A stretch of 64,000 bases of DNA from Gonatopus flavifemur. Taxonomy: Eukaryota > Arthropoda > Insecta > Hymenoptera > Dryinidae. Numbering within the stretch: position 1 is the first letter of the stretch; each line of letters opens with the position of its first letter. This document shows, one piece after another, positions 45,571 through 55,389 of the stretch. Under the pieces are notes generated by a model. The model made no database searches. It was not told the DNA's origin and saw only the letters and a list, made by a program, of their open reading frames with translations. The DNA is taken from the NCBI GenBank assembly GCA_018340375.1, contig JAFFJZ010000002.1, forward strand, positions 50,054,001 to 50,118,000. The letters run 5' to 3'. A program made the position numbers and the translations under genes.

Positions 45571-47030
45571 CTGTTTGAATGACGAGTAAGGTATTTGAGT
45601 ATATCTGCATCGAATGAAATTCACCTCCATAAAAGTTGCAATGACAAAGGTGAGAATGGCTTCGAAAAGGAGTATTATAAAACAAAACATCACCGGAATC
45701 ATTTGAATAAAATCAACTCGAGAGAAAATTCACAACGTAGTAATAAAATTCCAACAACATCTGTGCAATTTTTATACATTATTTATCAAATGCCTTATTT
45801 CCTCCAATGTCAAATCGGCTATTGAGTAATCAAAATTCTTGTTGAAATGAGTAATTTGCACCATACGTATAATGTTATCCGATACGCTTCTAGTCAAGGT
45901 ATGATGGGTGATGAGATGAGATCTTCTCTAATATCATACCTCAATTTCCAACCATCTTGGATTATCTTGATGAAACACGGTAGTCAATACCACGGATCGA
46001 TGTTCAATTCGATTTTCAACAACACTGGGTTCTTGTACCTGAGTCATCATCTTCTTCATTTCATTTGAGGTCTTGTGCGTTTATTTTTCTTAACTCTGGT
46101 ACTTTGTATTCATTCATCAGAGGACAATAATTCCGAGTCTCTATACAATTGCGTCAATCGAAAGATTGTTCAATGATTCTACTATCTTGGATTGTACCCA
46201 GATACCATTTTGTGTGCGCAAAGAGTGAGCCTCGAGAGTCGCATCTTTATGCGTGCGGTTTGCCAATGTTTTGCTGGCAAATAATACTATCACTTGCCAT
46301 ATGCACGCAAATAGCAATCACGCTCACGTATGAGTGTGATGGCTTGCAGTTCTGTCAACTCATTTTGTCACTGTCGTGAATCGTTTACATTTTCGCGCAA
46401 AATGCTATTAGGGTGATATTGGATAATAGCAGTTTTTCACTGAAATCAGAAAATATTATCTATTCTCAAAAACTCTTTCTTCAATTTGAGGTTCTCTTGA
46501 GGTTTTACAGATACGTATACATATAATATAATTCATCATACTCCGTAAATATATATGGAAATTGAATATATAATTAAAATTCCAGAGTCCAAATGATTAT
46601 TATTGTTCCTTTTGCACGTAATTATCATCAATGCATATGAAGCAACCGACCCGGCATTTCACGTTGTGCGTGACAAGTTTCTTGTTGTTTTTATTACCAT
46701 CTTATGACGATGCGTTGTGTACATACAGACTTGTTTCTTGGTCTCTTGACACAGCTACTTCGCTATCCTTTTTCATTCAGTTCCCACGCTCTCGTTGTAC
46801 TAGTTTTAACAATTTATTTTATGTACTTCAGAACTTCACTTTTCACATTGAATTTCTTCAGTTCTTGGAAATTCAATCTCCAATAAATGACAATTCCCAA
46901 ATGATTATTCACGTTCAAAATTTTATAGTATTCCATCGTTCTTCCTTCCGACTGAAATATCGAACCTTGGGCCTGGAACAAGTGTAGAACTTTCCATGTT
47001 TTGCACAGAAGCGTACGTGAATTTTTCGTA
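45571..47030. other. No gene recognised
   Basis: AT-rich intron-like DNA. Plus frames 45595-45825, 45847-46068 and 46631-46987 show no family resemblance and no codon bias. No paired repeat ends seen. Confidence 0.45.
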
Positions 47031-47076
47031 AAATAGAGAAAAGAAATTTGCAAACGCAGCCAATCGAAGTATTATA

Positions 47077-47988
47077 CGAGGCGCGTTCATAAAGTAAGGG
47101 CCGTTTGGTCACAGAAAGAAACATACTCGTAAGAAACAAATTTTATTGCCATATTTAGTTAGGTACAAACTTACTTTACTTCTCTACATAATCGCCGTTC
47201 ACTTGTAAGCATTTTTCGTACCGCTGCACCAGCTTCTTTAACCCGTCTGCATAGAAGCTTGCCGCCTGAGAGTTGAATCAGTTGACAACGGCGTTTTTGA
47301 GTCCCTCTTGGGTTTCAAAACGTTGTCCACCGAGCCACTGTTTACACACAAGAAGAGGAAGTAGTCGCTAGTTGCAAGGTCAGGACTGTACCGTGGGTGG
47401 TCAAAAAGTTTCTAACGACAATCTTGAATTTTCTTCTTGGTTTTGGCAGCAGTGTGAGGACGCGCGTTATCGTGGAGGAGGATTATGCCAGATGACAGTT
47501 TCCCGCGGCATTTGTTTTGGATCACACGTCTCAATTTCTTGAGCGTTTCGCAGTACACGTCAGCTGTAGTTGTTGTCCCACGTTCCATGAAATCAACCAA
47601 AAAAACACCGTCTCTGTCCCAAAAAACTGTAGCCATCAATTTTCGACTCGTGTACGGAGTTTGCTTAAACTTTTTCGGTTTTGGTGAAGTTGAGTGTTGC
47701 CACTGCATCGATTGCAGTTTTGTTTCACAACACAGTGGCTCGGTGGACAAGGTTTTAAAACCGAAGAGGGACTCAAAAACGCCGTTGTCAACTGGTTCAA
47801 CTCTCAGGCGGCAAGCTTTTATGAAGAGGGGTTAAAGAAGCTGGTGCAGCGGTACGAAAAATGCTTAGGAGTGAACGGTAGAGGAGTGAAGTAAGTTTGT
47901 ACCTAACTAAATATGACAATAAACCTTGTTTCTTACGAGTATATTTCTTTCTGTGACCAAACGGCCCTTACTTTATGAACGCGCCTGG
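47077..47988 (-). mobile_element. Rearranged mariner: two inverted 3' ends
   Basis: 912 bp between TA pairs (47075-47076, 47989-47990). The left arm 47077-47341 and right arm 47732-47988 are inverted copies, roughly 90% alike by eye. Both carry the 3' end of the transposase gene (minus: VQRYEKCLQVNGDYVEK; plus: VQRYEKCLGVNGRGVK). Terminal repeats start CGAGGCGCGTTCATAAAG and CCAGGCGCGTTCATAAAG. The 5' half of a normal mariner, with its DNA-binding domain and first catalytic Asp, is replaced by the second 3' end. Confidence 0.92.
47176..47735 (-). pseudogene. Mariner transposase C-terminal half
   Basis: Minus-strand reading starts within ETKLQSMQWQHSTSPKPKKF near the right-arm junction, then LMATVFWDRDGVFLVDFMER, LHDNARPHTAAKTKK, DHPRYSPDLATSDYFLF and the C-terminus NGDYVEK with a TAA at 47176-47178. 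A frameshift or stop separates the HDN part from the SDY part near 47412. The catalytic Asp of HDN and SDY are present; the first Asp and all DNA-binding regions are absent. The group differs from Mos1-like copies (ends in YVEK, not YFE). Confidence 0.85.
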
Positions 47989-48147
47989 TATGTAGAATAG
48001 CAAGAGTTATCAGCGAAAGATTTCCTGTTCTAGTGAATTGTCACAATCTTTCAGCAATCCAGTTGGTTGTAGCAGCAAATTTTGCTGCTAGGGCTGCTCT
48101 GTGTACAATACCTCGATTCGCTGTGTTAACAAATTCTCGCTCCTCGT

Positions 48148-48884
48148 CCATCATAAGAGGAATTGATAGAAACCGATTAAAAAAACTAAAAACAAACACA
48201 TAAAAAAAGCCATTCGGAATTGATCATTGGTTCTAGACTGATGGATTAACATCGTTTCACGCTCCACCGATCTTATTTATTGACACAAAATGATCATTGG
48301 TAAAGCAAGGTTTGCCCCAAGACTGATGACCACAACCAAAATTGAGTCTAGCTATTGTATTGTCAATACTTGACGCAACACTTCCCTAGCATGTATGTAA
48401 CATGGAGCCTACACCGGCCCAGCATGGGCCCCATCCTGTTAATATGGGCCTAATACTGGGCCAGAGTGGGCCGGATTTTATACACGCTAGGGTTGTTCAT
48501 TTCATCCAGTTTATATTGAACCAAGGATTGACGGTAGCCTTCCCCAGACTTGAATAAATACTGAGACAACCGCAGATTGACTTGACATCAATTGGTACAG
48601 TATTTTGTCTTGTTCTGATTGATATTGACTCTGTATAAATAGTCAAAATTTGGGAGGGACTTTGCACTAACCTGTATTTTATTGTCAGCGTTGGTAAAAA
48701 CAACAATTTTTTATTTTTTTGAATCGGTTTAAATATCGCGCTTTTCTCGGGGCTGTGAAAATGTCATCAACCGACAATCCTTGACCATGAACAGAATCAA
48801 TTATGAATTTGCATTCACATTCGGATTTCTGTCAGATCAACAGCAACAAAAACCAAGTAGAGCGGAAGGTTCTCATAACATATA
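48148..48884. repeat. ATTGGT repeats with type-A hairpin at 48384-48492
   Basis: 48384-48492 is a clear hairpin: CCCTAGCATGTATG at the left, CATACACGC-like TATACACGCTAGGG at the right, GGCCCAGCATGGGCCCC and GGGCCAGAGTGGGCC inside. The flanks (TGATCATTGGT, AAGGATTGACGG) resemble the repeat at 26417-27189. Confidence 0.6.
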
Positions 48885-50134
48885 TTAGGACGTTGAATAA
48901 GTTCTCGCTGTTTTTTTACAAAATAAAAACTTTATTTAAAATATAAGGAAACAAAACGTTTTATTCAAAGTATTACCTATCACTAGAGACCACTTTCTCC
49001 CATATTTCTGGCAGTATATGAATTCCGCGGTGGAAAAACGACATGTCTTCTGAGGGTATCCAAGAATCGGCCCATTTTTTAGCTTCTACGTGAGAATGAA
49101 TACGCTGGTCAGCTAAACCATGTGCTATCGAACGGAATATGGCGGGTGGGGTAGAACTTCCCATCGAAGCGCTTCCAAGTAGGTTTCCACTGGTTTTGCA
49201 ACATGAGACCGCACATTGTCATGTAATAACAAAATCACTTTGTCGTGTCTCTTCTCGTATAGCGGGCGTTTTTCTTTGAGGGCTCGACTCAAACGCATCA
49301 ATTGAAGTCGTTAGCGATCCCCCTTGATAGTCTCATTCGGTTTGAGCAGCTCATAATGAATTACACCTTGCTGATCCCACCAAATACAGAGAAGAAGCTT
49401 CGAACCATGGACATTTGGTTTTGCGGACGATGTTGATGCATGGCCAGGCTGACCCCATGATTTTCTACGCTTTGGATTATCAAAGTGTATCCATTTTTCA
49501 ACGCCAGTCACGATACGGTGCAACAAACCTTTTCTTTTCTGCCGTTGAAGCAGTAGTTCACACGTGACAAAACACCGTTCGATGTCTCTTGGCTTCAATT
49601 CATACGGCACCCAATGTTCTTGCTTCTGGATCATTCATAACATTTTTAAACGTTTTGAAACAGTTGACTCATCAACTTGTGATTGTTTTCCAAGTTCTGC
49701 TAGCGTCTGAGATCGGTCTTCATCGAGTAATTCCTCCAATTCTCTGTCTTCGAATTTTTTTGGTGCGCCCGAACATTCTTCATCCTCAAGTTCAAAATCA
49801 TTATTTTTGAAGCGTCGAAACCGGTCTTTGCATGTCGAAAGAGCATTGTCACCATAAGTCTCAACAAGAATTCTACGTGCTTCAGTTGCAGATTTCTTTT
49901 GAATATTGTAGTGCAATCAAATTCCCCGCAAATACACTTTAGTTGGCACGAAAGTAGACATTTTCAAAACTAATAAGCAATGACTTTGTTTACACTGAAG
50001 TGAACTATCATACACTGAAATTTCAGGTTGGATACATTACTTCCCTGCAAGTGCGTTACCATTCGAAATTTCAAGCACGGACTACTGTTAGTGCCATCTG
50101 TGATGAAACAGCGAGAACTTATTCAAGGCCCTAA
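48885..50134 (-). mobile_element. Mariner (Mos1-like), decayed
   Basis: 1250 bp between TA pairs (48883-48884, 50135-50136). Ends TTAGGACGTTGAATAAGTTC and (reverse complement, right) TTAGGGCCTTGAATAAGTTC, continuing TCGCTGTTT; two mismatches in 29 bp. Confidence 0.93.
48973..49961 (-). pseudogene. Mos1-like transposase, multiply disabled
   Basis: ATG at 49959-49961 gives MSTFVPTKVYLRGI, then a TGA. The frame continues HYNIQKKSATEARRILVE, RFRRFKNNDFELEDE and SKRLKML, another TGA, then MIQKQEHWVPYELKPRDIE. The first catalytic site reads HRIVTGVEKWIHF: Asp is replaced by Val. KLLLCIWWDQQGVIHYELL follows, a frame break after ETIKGDR, then LLHDNVRSHVAK with the second Asp. A deletion of about 35 bp between PHPPYS and RSIAHGLAD removes the third Asp and shifts frame. 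The tail WADSWIPSEDMSFF...WEKVVSSD is still recognisable. Two of three catalytic residues are gone. Confidence 0.93.
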
Positions 50135-50136
50135 TA

Positions 50137-50592
50137 ATATAAAATATTTCATATACCACTTGATAATGTTACACTGTGAAATTTATTCTACAAACTGAGA
50201 AAATATGACAGTAATCGCTCACAACCACTCCTTTCCGAATTGTCAGAAGAATTTTGTTGGATTTCGAGAAACTTGATTAAATTTTCACAATACGTTCCGA
50301 CAATTTGGCTAAAGGTTCTCGAAATTCGCTAAAGTTAATCTGAGAATTCAGAAGAGAGTAGCTGTGAAAAATTTTATAATAAAGATTACATTACTCATTG
50401 TATATAAAATATATATAATATTATATATATTGTACACAAATTAAATATTTATTATATGTTTTTTATATATAATGACTACGAAAGTGAATAACGTTACAGT
50501 CCCTGATATCTATCCAGGTGCATGACAAAACTTCAATGAGATAGAAAGGAAAAAATCAATCATTCCCTGTGACCTCTCTTTTGCCCCAGTTA
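50137..50592. other. No gene; AT palindromes
   Basis: 50171 starts CACTGTGAAATTTATTC, possibly a degraded CAC-ended element reaching about 50374 (GTAGCTGTGAAAAATTTT). 50398-50475 is almost pure AT with TATATAATATTATATATA palindromes. Confidence 0.4.
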
Positions 50593-50675
50593 CCTGGAGA
50601 AGAAAGAAATTTACTATGACACCGAAATCTAGTTTGACTAGATTCCTTATGGCTGGAGCAGCAAATCCTTTGCTG

Positions 50676-51201
50676 CACGCACAGAAAAAATAATTTAGCT
50701 GCAGCAGCTAAGTAGCTAGCACGGACACGGATAGCCATTAAATTAGCTCCTGCAGCTGAATTTTAGCTGTTACGGCAAAAAAATTTGCATTTGCAGTCAA
50801 TTTATTTGCGGTAACAACTAAAATTTAGCTGCAGGAGCTAATTTGATGGCTGTCCGTGTCCGTGCTAGCTACTTAGCTGCTGCAGCTAAATTATTTTTTC
50901 CGTGCGGAAAGACCGGGTCTGTTAATATTTAGAAAAATGACTGTCAATTTAGGGAAAACGAGGATCGCTCAAAAATATTCGTACTGAGTCCACTGAAAAT
51001 TCGTAGTCGATGTATCAACAATTGATAGTTTCACTGTGAAAAATACCAATGAGACTATCAGCTGTCAATATTTTGACTACGGATTTTTGATAGACTCACT
51101 ACAAATATTTTCCAGCGATCCTCTTTTCCCCTAAATTGACAGTCATTTCTCTAAACGTTGATAAATTCTTTCTCAATATTAATAGACTCGGTCTTTCTGT
51201 G
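50676..51201. repeat. CAC-ended hairpin with a guest in its fourth base
   Basis: Left end CACG is followed at once by a guest, then CGGAAAGACCGGGTC; the right end reads (reverse complement) CACAGAAAGACCGAGTC. TG flanks both sides (50674-50675, 51202-51203). Arms pair through AATGACTGTCAATTTAGGG and AGGATCGCT. About 300 bp without the guest. Confidence 0.87.
50680..50904. repeat. CAC-ended hairpin, AGCTGCAGCAGCT words
   Basis: Ends CACAGAAAAAATAATTTAGC and (reverse complement, right) CACGGAAAAAATAATTTAGC. CG is duplicated on both sides (50678-50679, 50905-50906). Arms of about 95 bp pair almost perfectly (GCTAGCACGGACACGGATAG). Confidence 0.92.
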
Positions 51202-51295
51202 TGTGACAGCAAACTATTAACCATCATAGCAATTTTCTTGGCAACGACAGTGGAAGTGGGAAATATTTGCTTCTCCAGCAAAATCTCATTAGCTA

Positions 51296-51538
51296 CACGG
51301 AGAGAAGTATACGGTAACGGTTACTATGAAGAATAGTAATTTGGTGACAGATATTTAAAAATTGTAATAAGTGCCATGTGAAATCGAATTGAGTACGATA
51401 AACTGTTTACGTTGCCATGGAAACAATAGATTAACATCGTAATGATCACCAAATCGCGAGCCATCACTCACTTCCTATTCTAAAGTCGCAATGAGAACTA
51501 AGGCAAATGGTAATCAATCCCATATACTTTTCTACGTG
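51296..51538. repeat. CAC-ended hairpin
   Basis: Ends CACGGAGAGAAGTATACGG and (reverse complement, right) CACGTAGAAAAGTATATGG; TA on both sides (51294-51295, 51539-51540). Inner GGTTACTAT/GGTAATCA and GGTGATCATTACG-type words pair loosely. 243 bp. Confidence 0.82.
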
Positions 51539-51726
51539 TATTCCATATATAATACTGAAAATTTTGCTAGACCCGCAAAAAATTTGCTGCTCCAGTTAAT
51601 CATGATGCTCTCTCAGCAGTGCAGTCAGCTGTGGCAGTGAATTTTTAGCTAGGTCAACGAAAAGATTTCCTATTGTGTGTATAATACTTCAATTTGCTGC
51701 ATCAGCAAATTTTGTTTCTCCGTGTA

Positions 51727-52502
51727 AAACTGAATCAACCTACTCGCCAGATGACGTGCTTGAAGGAGTTGCTTCCAATTCCAGTCCATCTAATTCTCCC
51801 TGATAAACAACGTTCACGAAAATCCCTATGCATTGGACGGTTAAGCTTTCGTTATATGTATACAACAGGGTATTTTATTTCTTTAATCATTTCTCGTAAA
51901 TCAAAGTGCGGTTTATCACGAGATGCGAGCATTAATGTGAATATCAAATTGCGAGCGAAGTGAACGCCGGCAGGTTGTCACGACGCGAGCGTAACAAACG
52001 TCGTTAAGGTTACAAAGATGTGAGCGAAATGAGCTTCATTCGAATTATAAAAACACAAATGTAGTAAAGGCCGTTTAAATCATATAACATGAACGGAGCA
52101 AACATTTTTTAATGTTTTACGATTGTTTCAAATTCTGATACCACTTTTTTAACGCACTTGGTGCTCGTTGTGTAATGCATTTCACGGTAGTATTCTGTTT
52201 CGAAAGTTGATATGATATTCACGATTATTTGACAAAGAATGGATCAGATCTGAAGAGATCAAAATATCGTAGTTCATTAGAAATGACTGAGTTCAAAATG
52301 CTACTTAGAGAAAGATTGAATTGGAAACTGTTTTTATTCAATTCAATTTTTGTTCACTTCGTTTTTGTCAACTGAAATCGCGGAATAAAAACATCTGGGC
52401 CTATATTCAATTATTCAAGCCACGCCAATGCTGTTGAGGCAGTTAACAATGGTCAAAACATTGTACCAACATAGGCAGTCCATAATTCAACTTCGTCCCT
52501 TA
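51727..52502. other. No gene recognised
   Basis: Single-copy-looking DNA; the plus frame 51694-51963 begins inside the type-B element and has no family resemblance. GCGAGCGTAACAAACG-type sequence near 51950-52030 (several GCGAG/GTGAG words) is unexplained. Confidence 0.4.
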
Positions 52503-52693
52503 CAGTAAAAATTTTGCTTTGTCGAAAAGATTTCTTATAACCCACTCCGGCCCAGTCTTGGACCCATATTAGCAAGATGAGGTCCATGCTGTGCCCCATA
52601 GTACATAAATGCTAGGGCTGCAACAGTTTTCACTGTCTTTGAGATGTCTTCGTTTAAGAAATCTAAAAGATGTATCGACAACTCTTTTAGATG

Positions 52694-53156
52694 CACTGTG
52701 AAAAATTTCTATCTGAAACTTCACATAAATGTTCGGAAGTAATCAACACATACATGTGTTGGGAATTTTTCGTATTTTACCGAAAATTTACGGGGAAATG
52801 ATACTAAAAATTCCATACAGTTTTGATTCTTTAGTTAAATTTATGGGAAATTTCATACACATTTACCGGAAATTGATTTCCTATCCCATCATTGGAATTT
52901 TATGAAGCTGAAACTAGCAGATTTGAGCTAGCAGACTTGCACTCTAGTTTATTGTAGAATTGTCGTGGAATGATGAAACCGACACCAATGAGATTTCTGA
53001 ATCGTGTAATCTTTGAAAATATGTATTTTGAAAGAATTCCAATTTACATTGGCTCCGTTTATAAACGTGGTCTGCTAGTTTACGTCCGCTAGCTTCAGCT
53101 TCATCGGAATTTTCCGGTTGGTGTGTATAGGAAAATTCCGTTTATTCTTCACAGTG
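52694..53156. repeat. CAC-ended hairpin (same family as 32955)
   Basis: Ends CACTGTGAAAAATTTCTATC and (reverse complement, right) CACTGTGAAGAATAAACGG; TG on both sides (52692-52693, 53157-53158). Inner words TGGGAATTTTC and GAAAATTCCG pair. 463 bp. Confidence 0.85.
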
Positions 53157-53189
53157 TGTATTTTGGATTTCTTAAACGAAGACATCATA

Positions 53190-54440
53190 CACTGTAAAAA
53201 ATTTTTGTATGAAATTTAATAGAAAAGTATGTGAAGCAATTAACACATACATTTGGTTGTGAATTTTCAGAGAAACAATTTATTAAAATTCAAGGAGAGG
53301 TTTTGAAAATGTGTGAATCATTTCATGTTGGTATGAAATTTCAAAACGATTGTTGAATTTTCAATGAAATCCTTTTGAAAATTAATTATGAATAGGTATC
53401 AAAATTTCAAATGATTATCATAAATTTTATAACCTATCAATTCAACTTTCATATACTGGGAAGTATGAAAAATCAAAATACTAATTTTCATATTCAGTAT
53501 TGATTTTTTGACTATCGTATTTTCAATAAAATTCGCATATCTGTATTATAGATATGTAAGATTATTTCTAAATTAAGGAATAACATTCCGGAATTCTGGG
53601 ATTGTGAAATCTCGATTCGAGCTTCCTTCATATTATTGTACATCTTTCTTATATATATTTATATATTTATATATAAGAAAGATACAAAGATCATATTGAA
53701 AACATTGTAGTTCAAAAGTTAATATTGAAGATGAAATTCAGTTTATAGTTCTCATGTGGATATACATCAATATATCAATCCAAAACTTTGTAATTGAATT
53801 CTGAAAAATATTTAGCATCTTAGTGAACTTGATTATCATCAAACAGATGATTTTCAATTAACAAATTATCACCACGTGATTTATCAATTTTGCCGAAGAA
53901 CGTTTTATCATTTTGCAGGTACGATTATAAAGCGTGGATCTGCAGAAGACATGCGCAGGGACTTCGGCGCACAGTGAATTCATACACTTGTATATTATTT
54001 TTCAACAAAACTATTGAAATTTCATAAATAAAATTGTGAATATTCAAAATGTGATTGAAATTTCATAAATGAAATTTTGAATATTCAAAATGTGTTTGAA
54101 ATTTCACAAAAATCATTTGAATTTTTCACGTTCATTTAGAATTTTCATATGGTTGTTATTGAAATTTCATACTACCCTGCAAAATTCAACCATGTAAAAG
54201 ACAATTCAAATTGTAGAACTAAATCTTACAAAGCATGTTGGAATTTTAATTTTAATAAAGAATTTTAATACAAAATATTTTGAATTATAATAATACTGAT
54301 CAAAATTCAAATACGTTTGTAAACATTAAAATAGTAACATGAAATATTAGTGCTATTGTATATTAAATACGATTCAACTTGCATGTATTTGGAATTTCAT
54401 AACCAATTTTATATTAGAATTCAAACCTTTTTTTACAGTG
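53190..54440. repeat. CAC-ended element, 1.25 kb, GAAATTTCAT words
   Basis: Ends CACTGTAAAAAATTTTTG and (reverse complement, right) CACTGTAAAAAAAGGTTTG; TA on both sides (53188-53189, 54441-54442). Interior is a loose array of TGAAATTTCATA and ATTCAAAAT words in both orientations, plus an AT hairpin at about 53645-53690 (ATCTTTCTTATATATA against TATATAAGAAAGAT). Confidence 0.82.
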
Positions 54441-54498
54441 TAGCGACAGTGAAAACTGTTGCATGAGGGATCATTTAGACAAAGCAAAATTTTTGCCG

Positions 54499-55003
54499 TA
54501 TGGGGTTGATCCATCATCGATCACAGGCTGTGCCGCATGTCTAGCCTATCTTTCAACAAATATCGCTTGGAAGGGAAAACTTATTTCACACGAGGGTCTC
54601 CAGTGCATGGTGGGATACTCCCTCGAGCATTAGGCAACCCTGGATGGTGGAGGATTGTCATATTGCACTAATTGTAAGTATGGGTGATAGCTTGGCCTAG
54701 CTTGGGCGGTAACTTGAGCGATAGCTCGGCCAAGGGTGAAACTTCTTTCTTCAGCGACAAATGCACCCAAAAAAACAGTAATCTGAAAATGGGAGGAAAA
54801 GTCCCTTTCAATCAGAAAAGATATTTCACTTTCATTTCCTTCTTCAATTGAGAATATCCCTCTACGATTTTGAACAAATGAAAATTCTTTCACCACAGAA
54901 ACTAACCCTGTCAAATGAGAGGAAAATTTTTGATACCATATATTAGAGAAGAAACTGCATCGAAATTAGAGTAATAATTCTTTGGGTGTGGCATAACTCT
55001 TAC
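54499..55003. other. No gene recognised
   Basis: Includes TTGGGCGGTAACTTGAGCGATAG-like words near 54690-54740 that resemble the region at 33730-33800. Minus frame 54630-54914 shows no recognisable protein. Confidence 0.35.
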
Positions 55004-55043
55004 CAGGATACTTCCTGTTTTTTGCGAGTGACGAAGCAAGCAT
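55004..55043 (-). CDS. Weak candidate first coding exon
   Basis: On the minus strand an ATG at 55041-55043, directly after an in-frame TAA, opens MLASSLAKNRKYP and one more base, ending at TATCCTG then GTAAGA, a strong donor. The exit phase (1) fits the exon at 45529-45570 (G plus AA makes Glu), which would read KNRKYPEIILIMGKALRDLS. TTTACTAAAT just upstream could instead be a branch point of an intron ending at ACAG 55014, leaving an 11-nt exon. Evidence is thin. Confidence 0.25.
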
Positions 55044-55224
55044 TTAGTAAACATATAAGGAGATTTTCTCTTCAGAGGATTTCGAACCTGTATGTCGGAA
55101 TTATAGGATGCATGTTCTATTCTCAACCACAATAAAAAATAGAAGTTACCGTGCATTGACATGAGATGAAGACAGTGTCGACTCATCCCTAACAACCAAA
55201 CTTTTGTATGGTTTCGCATTGATG

Positions 55225-55387
55225 CACGGAGACAAAAAATTCTCTGGAACAAGCAAGTTTCTTAAACCAAACGACAATTCATCTTCTAGCGAATGAAACT
55301 TCGCAAAATTAGTGAAAAATCGTTAGGTTAATCAATCCATTTAGCAAGAACGACTTTGTTAAAATAGCGAAATTTTTCTTCTCCGTT
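55225..55387. repeat. CAC-ended short element
   Basis: Left CACGGAGACAAAAAATTCTC, right (reverse complement) AACGGAGAAGAAAAATTTCGC; TG on both sides (55223-55224, 55388-55389). 163 bp with AGCGAA/TTCGC words. Confidence 0.75.
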
Positions 55388-55389
55388 TG

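Larger units (their letters stand above)
47031..48147. repeat. Type-B element split by a mariner
   Basis: Left part AGAGAAAAGAAATTTGCAAACG..ATCGAAGTATTA and right part TAGAATAGCAAGAG...AACAAATTCTCGC flank the mariner. Joined across one TA they give GAAGTATTATATGTAGAATAGC, the usual type-B core. Both outer ends are mutated, so the limits are approximate; about 200 bp without the insert. Confidence 0.75.
50593..51724. mobile_element. Type-B element containing three CAC-ended hairpins
   Basis: Left CCTGGAGAAGAAAGAAATTT after TA (50591-50592); right (reverse complement) CACGGAGAAACAAAATTTGC before TA (51725-51726). Removing the inserts at 50676-51201 and 51296-51538 leaves about 360 bp of continuous type-B sequence; across the first junction it reads TTTGCTGACAGCAAA, the family's own motif. 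Confidence 0.87.
52503..54498. mobile_element. Nested hairpin element, CAGTAAAAATTTTGC ends
   Basis: Left CAGTAAAAATTTTGCTTTGTC after TA and right (reverse complement) CGGCAAAAATTTTGCTTTGTC before TA. Next inward, CAACAGTTTTCACTGTC near 52620 pairs with GACAGTGAAAACTGTTG near 54443, and GATGTCTTCGTTTAAGAAAT near 52642 with ATTTCTTAAACGAAGACATC near 53167. Guests: a type-A hairpin at about 52540-52617, and CAC-ended elements 52694-53156 and 53190-54440. Confidence 0.75.

Noticed and set aside
46631..46987. 118-codon plus-strand frame
   Set aside because: Hydrophobic low-complexity translation with no family resemblance in AT-rich DNA; consistent with chance.
47485..47894. Plus-strand frames of 116 and 66 codons in the 47-kb mariner
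   Set aside because: The first is antisense to the transposase; the second is the inverted 3' end of the same gene (GQGFKTEEGLKNAV), already described as the right arm, not a separate gene.
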